This document shows positions 6,695 to 11,642 of a DNA stretch of 11,642 nucleotides, in pieces. The notes below the pieces were generated by a model. That model searched no databases and was not told the DNA's origin. It was given only the letters and a program-made list of their open reading frames with translations. The first letter of the stretch is position 1, and every line of letters starts with the position of its first letter. The position numbers were made by a program, and so were the translations under genes. The stretch comes from Desulfobulbaceae bacterium (lineage in GTDB: Bacteria; Desulfobacterota; Desulfobulbia; Desulfobulbales; Desulfocapsaceae), in contig JAUVON010000050.1 of NCBI GenBank assembly GCA_030599175.1, positions 1 through 11,642 of the forward strand, written 5' to 3'.

Positions 6695-6706
6695 CCGACT
6701 AGTCGG
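6695..6706. promoter_or_regulatory. 12-bp perfect palindrome, possible operator
   Basis: CCGACTAGTCGG lies 37 bases after psd, in the 170-bp gap before rsmD. Its symmetry and length resemble half-sites of TetR-family operators, but no regulator gene is nearby and there is no clear promoter next to it. The rest of the gap is AT-rich, with no terminator and no additional gene that I can support. Confidence 0.3.
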
Positions 6707-6820
6707 AAAACTATCAGTCACGCTGGATAAGTACCTTGAAAGTAAATGAAACAGCATAATTTCAAAATACACTCCTTGGTTTCTTATTTTTTATTACAGA
6801 AGTTCAGGAGTAAGGTACTA

Positions 6821-6838
6821 ATGCTGCCTTGCGAATAA
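6821..6838 (+). other. five-codon minicistron overlapping the rsmD start
   Basis: AGGAG at 6806-6810 is placed ten bases before an ATG at 6821, which encodes only MLPCE before TAA at 6836-6838. The rsmD TTG start (6829) lies inside it in another frame, so ribosomes ending on the minicistron could restart on rsmD. Whether it is translated is unknown. Confidence 0.4.
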
Positions 6839-7449
6839 TCAGTGGAACTGCCAAAGGCAGAAAAATCGCAGCACCACCCGGACAAACATTAACCATCCGA
6901 CCTACTTCTGATCGCGCACGGGAAGCACTGTTTTCCATCCTTGGACAGAGAATCCAGCAGGCAAACGTTCTGGATCTCTTTGCTGGAACCGGTGCACTGG
7001 GTCTGGAGGCATTCAGCAGAGGTGCCGGCAATGTGGTCTTCGTAGACAATGACAAGTTCGCCCTGGATATACTGAAAAAAAATATCCTGCTCTGTCATAC
7101 CGGTTATTCAGGAAAATGCGAAGTCCGGGTGATCAAACATGATTTGACTCACAGCCTTCCTATAAGTAAAATCCCCCAAAACCTGGCTGTAGAGTTTGAC
7201 TTAATTTTTGCAGACCCGCCATATTCGAAGAAATTATCACTTACCATACTCAATTTGCTAAACAACAGTAGCCTTTTATCCAGGAATGGCCTACTGATTG
7301 TGGAAGAAAGGCGGAAGGTCAACCTCCCGACCGGTTTATCAAACATTACACTGGTGGATAGACGAACCTATGGCGAGGCCACGTTCTGGTTTTATGAATC
7401 AACAAATTATGCTAATTTTTCTCAACAGGGAGTAGCGTCAAATGAGTAA
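6829..7449 (+). CDS. rsmD: 16S rRNA (guanine-966-N2)-methyltransferase
   Basis: RsmD methylates G966 of 16S rRNA in the assembled small subunit using S-adenosylmethionine. The 206-residue protein begins MRIISGTAKGRKI, the canonical family N-terminus, but the initiating codon is TTG. The frame has a stop at 6811-6813 and no ATG or GTG between. The SAM-binding motif VLDLFAGTGALGLEA spans 47-61, the acidic FVDND follows at 71-75, and the catalytic DPPY is at 129-132. Length is normal. It overlaps coaD by eight bases, a pairing widespread in bacteria, so the two are translated from one message. A ribosome site (AGGAG) lies 18 bases before the TTG, unusually far; see the minicistron at 6821. Confidence 0.93.
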   Translation: MRIISGTAKGRKIAAPPGQTLTIRPTSDRAREALFSILGQRIQQANVLDLFAGTGALGLEAFSRGAGNVVFVDNDKFALDILKKNILLCHTGYSGKCEVRVIKHDLTHSLPISKIPQNLAVEFDLIFADPPYSKKLSLTILNLLNNSSLLSRNGLLIVEERRKVNLPTGLSNITLVDRRTYGEATFWFYESTNYANFSQQGVASNE

Positions 7450-7945
7450 ACCGAGCCTGAATGAATCTTCAGTTGCTGTATATCCCGGAACCTTCGATCC
7501 GATCACCATGGGTCATGTTGATATCATTGAGAGAACCCTCAATCTTTTTAGCAAGGTTATTGTTGCTGTAGCAATAAACGCCTCTAAAACTCCGACCTTC
7601 ACCCTTGAGGAACGAATTACAATGATAAAGGATACCTTTAAAGATTATTCCCGGGTTGAAGTGCATTCCGTCTCCGGTCTTCTTGTCGAATTTGCTCATC
7701 AACAAAAGGGTACCATTATTCGCGGCCTCCGGGCAGTATCTGATTTCGAATACGAATTTCAGCTGGCGTTAATGAACAGGAAGCTTGAAAGGGATGTTGA
7801 TTCCGTTTTCCTCATGCCAAGTTTCAGGTGGATTTTCATAAGCTCCTCGATTATCAGAGATGCTGCACGAAATGGTGGGGATGTCAGTGATATGGTACCC
7901 TTTCATGTGAACGAGATGCTGGTAGAAAAGTTCTCCGCCAGATGA
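7442..7945 (+). CDS. coaD: phosphopantetheine adenylyltransferase
   Basis: CoaD transfers AMP from ATP to 4'-phosphopantetheine, giving dephospho-CoA, the penultimate step of coenzyme A synthesis. At 167 residues it is the usual bacterial hexameric form. The nucleotidyltransferase signature is present: YPGTFDPITMGHVDII with TxGH at 22-25. RGLRAVSDFEYEFQLALMNR (94-113) forms the substrate site, and ISSSIIRD (133-140) is the ATP-binding ISSxxR motif. The first ten residues are a short extension before the first strand. The start overlaps rsmD by eight bases with GGGAG upstream. The stop overlaps the next start as ATGA, implying tight translational coupling to the Rieske gene. Confidence 0.96.
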   Translation: MSKPSLNESSVAVYPGTFDPITMGHVDIIERTLNLFSKVIVAVAINASKTPTFTLEERITMIKDTFKDYSRVEVHSVSGLLVEFAHQQKGTIIRGLRAVSDFEYEFQLALMNRKLERDVDSVFLMPSFRWIFISSSIIRDAARNGGDVSDMVPFHVNEMLVEKFSAR

Positions 7946-8337
7946 TACCTTTATCACCCAAAAGACGCATCTTTCTACACTCCCTGTGGATATTTGCGCT
8001 TTTTTATCCCATTAAGAGATTCATTGGATATACGATCCCCAAAAAGCCCGTCTATGTAAAGATTGCGGCCCCGTTACCGGTGGGAGGATATCTACTTACC
8101 AGTGATTTTATACTTTTTGACAGAGATGATAACTGCTGGGCCCTGTCAAGAAAGTGCACCCACCTAGGCTGCAAACTGCATTACAGTGAAACCAGGGAAA
8201 TTCTTGAATGCCCCTGCCACCAGAGTCAGTTTAACAGTTCTACAGGAGAAGTAGTGAAGGGACCGGCAAAGAAATCTCTCACCCTGTTGCCTGTTGAAAA
8301 GCGTGAAACCAGCCCATACTATATAGTCACAACTTAA
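7942..8337 (+). CDS. Rieske [2Fe-2S] protein of a bc-type complex
   Basis: This small membrane-anchored iron-sulfur protein (131 residues) would take an electron from quinol at the cytochrome b Qo site. An N-terminal hydrophobic stretch (about residues 10-31), preceded by Lys and Arg, anchors it with the soluble domain outside. The cluster ligands are Cys72, His74, Cys90 and His93 in CTHLGC and CPCH. Cys77 and Cys92 match the structural disulfide of true bc1/b6f Rieske proteins, which sets it apart from dioxygenase ferredoxins. The family's CPCHGSxY reads CPCHQSQF here: Ser is kept, but Gly becomes Gln and Tyr becomes Phe. In studied bc1 proteins, loss of that Tyr hydroxyl lowers the redox potential, which would suit menaquinol. 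It starts within the coaD stop (ATGA), and the likely partner cytochrome b follows after a repeat element. Confidence 0.88.
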   Translation: MIPLSPKRRIFLHSLWIFALFYPIKRFIGYTIPKKPVYVKIAAPLPVGGYLLTSDFILFDRDDNCWALSRKCTHLGCKLHYSETREILECPCHQSQFNSSTGEVVKGPAKKSLTLLPVEKRETSPYYIVTT

Positions 8338-8338
8338 A

Positions 8339-8503
8339 CTAGGAGCCTGCCCGAGAATGCATTTCACCCAAACTCTTCGTTATTTTCAAAAAAATAATTG
8401 CTTGCAGGTAAGCGTAGACTCCGATATCACATATATGGCGGTGCTTATTTTTTTGGAAAACCTCGATTTTGAACAAAATGCTTATTCTCGGACAAGCTCC
8501 TAG
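8339..8503. mobile_element. 165-bp palindromic MITE-like element between Rieske and cytochrome b genes
   Basis: The ends CTAGGAGCCTGCCCGAGAAT (8339-8358) and, read from the other strand at 8503, CTAGGAGCTTGTCCGAGAAT match at 18 of 20 positions. Pairing continues inward, for example TTTTCAAAAAAATAA near 8384 with TTATTTTTTTGGAAAA near 8446, so the transcript could fold into a long hairpin. It contains no coding frame. The TGTCCGA in its ends and the inner stretch 8401-8429 resemble the 104-206 element. It starts one base after the Rieske stop codon and ends 14 bases before the cytochrome b ATG. CTAG at both ends may be part of the repeat or a duplicated target. Confidence 0.65.
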
Positions 8504-8517
8504 TACCACGGGCTGCC

Positions 8518-9369
8518 ATGATAACCATTCCCATTCAACAATCTCTGACTCTGCTGAAAAATGCTAAATGGGGTGCTTGGGCACTGGTCTGTCTCTATGT
8601 CTCTCTCTTTTCAGGGGTCGTAGTTGGCATTCAGTACGAATACACAACGCCTTATTACTCTTCTGTCTCAATTGATCTTATCGTACCGTTTGGTGACTAT
8701 TTCAGATCCCTGCACTTCTATTCAAGCCAGTTTTTCTTCGTTTTCTCATGTGCTCACTTACTTTTCGTCTATAAAGAAACAGAAAAATACACAAGGGGTG
8801 ACTGGCTTAAACTGACCAGTATCCTGCCGGTGGCTCTTCTTCTGCTTTTTACCGGCTATATTTTAAGAGGAGACAGTACCGGTTCGTCCGCGGGTATAAT
8901 CGGTGAAAACATTGTCCTGGCAATTCCACTGATCGGAAATAGTCTCAACGATCTGCTCTTTTCCATCACCGAAACCGGCATGCGCAAGATATATATCCAT
9001 CATGTAATCTCACTTGACCTGCTGATACTGATTCTTCTCTGGAGCCATCTGCGTAAATATCGAATGTTTCTGAGAGATCATCTTTTTGTACTCTCTTTTA
9101 CATTCTGCCTGCCAATACTTATTGCAGCACCCCTTGAACCCGACCAACTGGGCATTACCTATATTTCCGGCCCCTGGTTTTTCCTTGGTCTTCAGGAACT
9201 TTTACGTATTTTTTCTCCACTTCTGGCCGGTGTAATCGTACCTTGCTGTTTTCTCCTTGCCATATATTCACTCCGACCTCCAGCTACAAAGAACCGCTTT
9301 GCCCTCACTTTTATATCCGCCTGGCTTGTTCTCTACACCATACTTTCCCTGATTGCCTATCTGAGATAA
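8518..9369 (+). CDS. cytochrome b (b6/N-terminal-like) subunit with divergent Qo motif
   Basis: This is a 283-residue polytopic haem protein of the cytochrome b family and presumed partner of the upstream Rieske protein in quinol oxidation. The first four helices carry paired haem ligands: His66 and His80 (14 apart) and His162 and His177 (15 apart, the spacing seen in b6 rather than mitochondrial b). TGYILRGD and AIPLIGNSLNDLL correspond to the conserved cd-loop region of b6. A shortened C-terminal part has APLEP and then GPWFFLGLQELLR (218-230), which aligns with the PEWYFLP quinol-site motif of subunit IV but lacks its Glu. The final helices end near residue 282. It is therefore a fused, compact b subunit, shorter than the roughly 400-residue bc1 form. 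The ATG at 8518 is the only start in the open frame, and the ribosome site is poor. No cytochrome c gene follows. Confidence 0.85.
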   Translation: MITIPIQQSLTLLKNAKWGAWALVCLYVSLFSGVVVGIQYEYTTPYYSSVSIDLIVPFGDYFRSLHFYSSQFFFVFSCAHLLFVYKETEKYTRGDWLKLTSILPVALLLLFTGYILRGDSTGSSAGIIGENIVLAIPLIGNSLNDLLFSITETGMRKIYIHHVISLDLLILILLWSHLRKYRMFLRDHLFVLSFTFCLPILIAAPLEPDQLGITYISGPWFFLGLQELLRIFSPLLAGVIVPCCFLLAIYSLRPPATKNRFALTFISAWLVLYTILSLIAYLR

Positions 9370-9405
9370 AAAAAGGGCTTGGCATCATTCATGGTGCCAA
9401 GCCCT
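9368..9405 (-). terminator. intrinsic terminator of the acidic repeat-protein gene
   Basis: A perfect 11-bp stem (AGGGCTTGGCA at 9374-9384 with TGCCAAGCCCT at 9395-9405) with a 10-base loop is followed, on the minus strand, by a seven-T tract (complement of 9368-9374). It terminates the leftward gene. On the plus strand the same hairpin follows cytochrome b directly but lacks a T tract, so it may also act there only weakly. Confidence 0.85.
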
Positions 9406-9425
9406 CCAAGATCACTTTAAACATT

Positions 9426-9460
9426 GATGCCGTCGTAAAAAGTCCGATCTCCTACGTTGC
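9426..9460 (-). repeat. solitary 35-bp copy of the 302-430 repeat arm
   Basis: The reverse complement of 396-430 matches here with 33 of 35 bases identical, and the rest of the palindrome is absent. The copy lies in the 3' untranslated part of the leftward gene, five bases from its stop codon and before its terminator. Confidence 0.75.
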
Positions 9461-9465
9461 AAACA

Positions 9466-11642
9466 TTACTTCTTCAACTCCTTTCTCAGTGAGACAATCT
9501 CCGACTGCAAGGTCTCTCTAAGATTCGCAATCTCTTTTTGTAAATCGATATTGGAAGAGACAGTATCAGCGTAGGAATGATCCTCAACGATGACCTGACT
9601 GTCACTGTCCCGTACGTCCTCAACCGAATCCTCGACGGCGGCTGTCTTTGCCTCTGGGACGTCTTTTGCTGAGAGTTCCCTGGCCGACAACATGTCCTGC
9701 TGCCACTGTACTACCCTGGAAATCTCATTGTATAGTAAGTCCTGATTCTGCCCGGCATCCTCGCCCAGTGAACCCAGCGCATCATAACCGGATTTAAGCA
9801 AGCCATACGATTCCGAACTCGAGTCAGATCGATATTGATCGATATGCTGTGTTACTGTTGACAGTAACTGCAAGAATGACTTCTCCATGGGTTTTGCTGC
9901 CCACAGATGATTCAGTTGATCGATTTCTGAGGAAAGACTCTCAATTATTTTGTCATCAAGTTCCAAACCTATGGAATCTATATACAGTCCCAAGGCCTCT
10001 ATCGGATCATCTGCTGCAGCCAGATCCTGATCTGCAGCCTCAATGACCTCATCCGATTTTTCTGTGATTCCTTCAGTTACTGAAGACTCTTCCCCACCCC
10101 CTTCGGCCTCAATTGTATCTTCGCCTGGTTTTTCAGTGGCCGAAACATCCTCAGCAGTTTGCTGTTGTTCTACAGCAGCATCGATTTTCTCTTCAGGGTC
10201 AGCTTTGAGATCAACAGTGACCTCTGCGACAGGCTGTTCGTCAACAAAGAAATCATCAAGAGTCGCAGATAGTTCCTCACTGAGGCTTTCCTCAGATGAG
10301 GGCTCAACAAAAGAATCCGCTCTATAAGATGATGTCTCATCATTGCCCCCGAGGGCAGGAGCCAGACTACCGGATTCCTCCAAAGGCAACGACTCCTCAT
10401 CCGAGTCATCATCAGCTTCTGTCTCTACCTCCACCCCCTCCATCGCCAGCTTTTTATCAACGGAGAGGGTAGTGTTGACATCATGGCCAGGTTCAGTCAG
10501 TTCCACTTCAGATCCAGCGTCAGCAGAGAGCGGTGATTCCATCTCCAGCTCTTCTGAATCCATCACTATCGATTCAGCCTGACCGGCAACTTCCCCGTCA
10601 TTCTCATTGCCATAACTGACATCAGCACCTTCCAGTGCCAATGCACTCTCTACAGACACGGAACCGGCTGATTCATCAGTTTCTGCAACAATGACGGTTT
10701 CATCTCTCTGATCAGTCTGGTCAGGGTCTGCATCGCCAAAAAAATTGTTAATATGACTTGAAACATCTATAGAATCATCATCGCCCAGGTCTCTGGCCGC
10801 CACATTCTCCTGAAAACCTTCTATACCTTCTTCCGGAAGATCAGCAAAAGCAGGCTGAATATCTTTCATTTCACCAGGTGACGATTCCAAATCATCCTCC
10901 TCTTTTTGATATGTTGAGTCCTGAATAAGGGTTGGACCAACCAACGCCTTGAACGATTCAAATCTCTCAACAGTCGGGAAGAGAATCTCTTTTTCTTCAT
11001 CCAGGCTCATTGGTGTTTTGACTATTGTTTCAAGGCTCTCATAAAAGTGATGCAACAGTTTAAACGCCTCGGGGTGAGCATCACCTTTCTTAACTTTTAT
11101 ATATGCTCCCAAAATCCCGATCCCCTGCAACAAAATGAGCCTGGGCCGACTATCAGCATATTCTTCTTCAAGACGGAGAACTTCCTCTCGCAAACCATTC
11201 AGGTCTTGATCTGTAATTTCCCAGTCAATCCCAAGAACAATGGCTTTCAACGCCAATAATTCATTTCCTCCTGTCGAGTCATCTGCCACTATTTTATGCC
11301 TGTCTTCTTCATCATGAAACATATGATTATCTTGGCCCTGGTTAGCAATTTGTCGTTTCAGAAACTCGAATCTTTTGACATCTTTAAGTAAAATATCTTT
11401 TTTCTGGTTCTCAGTCAAATCTTCAGAGTAGACTATTTTTTCAAGGTTATAATAAAATGTCAGCAGCAGCTTTATCGCATCGGGATGTGCATCTGCCTTT
11501 TGCTGGTAAATATACTTACTGATTTTTTCAAGAGCCTGTATGTAAATCAGATTGATCTTCTCAGCAGCCCAGACATCCTTCAGATCAACCAGTTCATCAT
11601 TAAATTGAATAAGGGTTTCATCAGTAATCTCCCAGTCAATCG
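9466..11642 (-). CDS. large acidic repeat protein of unknown function (N-terminus beyond window)
   Basis: I do not recognise this protein. The frame is open to the right edge, so the gene starts outside; 725 codons are visible before TAA at 9466-9468. Two modules, each opening IDWEITD (11640 and 11229, a 137-residue period), are predicted helical and share features such as ADAHPDAIKLL/GDAHPEAFKLL and a terminal VKRFEFLK/VERFESFK. A third, weaker copy (about 9750-10010, with IGLELDD and LWAAKPMEKSFLQLL) follows a strongly acidic, low-complexity linker of roughly 290 residues. The linker holds paired short motifs: INNFFGDAD and LDDFFVDEQ, SALALEGADV and KKLAMEGVEV. The C-terminus, from about SSNIDLQKEI to LRKELKK, looks like a coiled coil. 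There is no signal peptide or membrane segment in view, so a cytoplasmic scaffold or adaptor is possible, but this is inference. Apparent frames on the opposite strand here are low-complexity shadows. Confidence 0.8.
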   Translation of the reverse strand, partial: IDWEITDETLIQFNDELVDLKDVWAAEKINLIYIQALEKISKYIYQQKADAHPDAIKLLLTFYYNLEKIVYSEDLTENQKKDILLKDVKRFEFLKRQIANQGQDNHMFHDEEDRHKIVADDSTGGNELLALKAIVLGIDWEITDQDLNGLREEVLRLEEEYADSRPRLILLQGIGILGAYIKVKKGDAHPEAFKLLHHFYESLETIVKTPMSLDEEKEILFPTVERFESFKALVGPTLIQDSTYQKEEDDLESSPGEMKDIQPAFADLPEEGIEGFQENVAARDLGDDDSIDVSSHINNFFGDADPDQTDQRDETVIVAETDESAGSVSVESALALEGADVSYGNENDGEVAGQAESIVMDSEELEMESPLSADAGSEVELTEPGHDVNTTLSVDKKLAMEGVEVETEADDDSDEESLPLEESGSLAPALGGNDETSSYRADSFVEPSSEESLSEELSATLDDFFVDEQPVAEVTVDLKADPEEKIDAAVEQQQTAEDVSATEKPGEDTIEAEGGGEESSVTEGITEKSDEVIEAADQDLAAADDPIEALGLYIDSIGLELDDKIIESLSSEIDQLNHLWAAKPMEKSFLQLLSTVTQHIDQYRSDSSSESYGLLKSGYDALGSLGEDAGQNQDLLYNEISRVVQWQQDMLSARELSAKDVPEAKTAAVEDSVEDVRDSDSQVIVEDHSYADTVSSNIDLQKEIANLRETLQSEIVSLRKELKK

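Noticed and set aside
10043..10582. Serine-rich plus-strand frames opposite the acidic protein
   Set aside because: Ser-rich products arise from antisense reading of Asp/Glu-rich codons; they have no ribosome sites and no family resemblance.
1..11642. CRISPR array, tRNA or rRNA genes, phage or defence genes
   Set aside because: No regularly spaced direct repeats, cloverleaf-like segments or relevant protein motifs were seen on either strand.

Overview
This window looks like a chromosomal segment of a Gram-negative, sulfur- or sulfate-metabolising Desulfobacterota bacterium, perhaps Desulfobulbales-like. The basis is moderate base composition, an ilvB-ilvN-psd arrangement typical of that phylum, palindromic intergenic repeats of a style I associate with it, and a small bc-type Rieske/cytochrome b pair. 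The placement is inferred from gene content and recalled protein style, not from any database search.

Layout. Positions 1-471 hold no confident gene but carry two small palindromic elements: 104-206, with 16-bp terminal inverted repeats and a 9-bp target duplication, and 302-430. A UDP-GlcNAc C4-epimerase gene (wbpP type, surface polysaccharide precursor) follows at 472-1503. Convergent to it is leuA on the minus strand (1558-3240). The 468-bp divergent region between leuA and ilvB carries regulation for both. On the minus strand it encodes a 25-residue leucine-rich leader peptide, an antiterminator and a strong rho-independent terminator, together a classic leucine attenuator. On the plus strand it has a near-consensus promoter (TTGACA-N17-TATAGT) for ilvB.

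ilvB, ilvN and psd (3709-6658) run in one direction: both acetohydroxyacid synthase subunits followed by a short phosphatidylserine decarboxylase proenzyme. ilvC and pssA, often found in this cluster in the phylum, are absent here, and leuA has its own divergent, attenuated transcript.

After a 170-bp gap comes a compact group, rsmD-coaD-Rieske protein, with overlapping genes (8 bp, then an ATGA overlap). It is followed, after a 165-bp palindromic element, by a cytochrome b gene. rsmD appears to start at TTG, overlapped by a five-codon minicistron. Rieske and cytochrome b probably form a minimal menaquinol-oxidising complex. Its cytochrome b lacks the PEWY motif, and its Rieske cluster-binding loop has Phe in place of the potential-raising Tyr.

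The rest (9466 to the right edge, minus strand, incomplete) is one very acidic protein of unknown function. It has two tandem helical modules of about 137-residue period at the N-terminal side, a long acidic linker with repeated short motifs, a degenerate third module and a C-terminal coiled coil. It ends at a strong terminator next to the cytochrome b stop codon. The most interesting points are the leuA attenuator, this repeat protein, the unusual Rieske/cytochrome b pair, and three families or fragments of palindromic repeats, two of which share an internal core.
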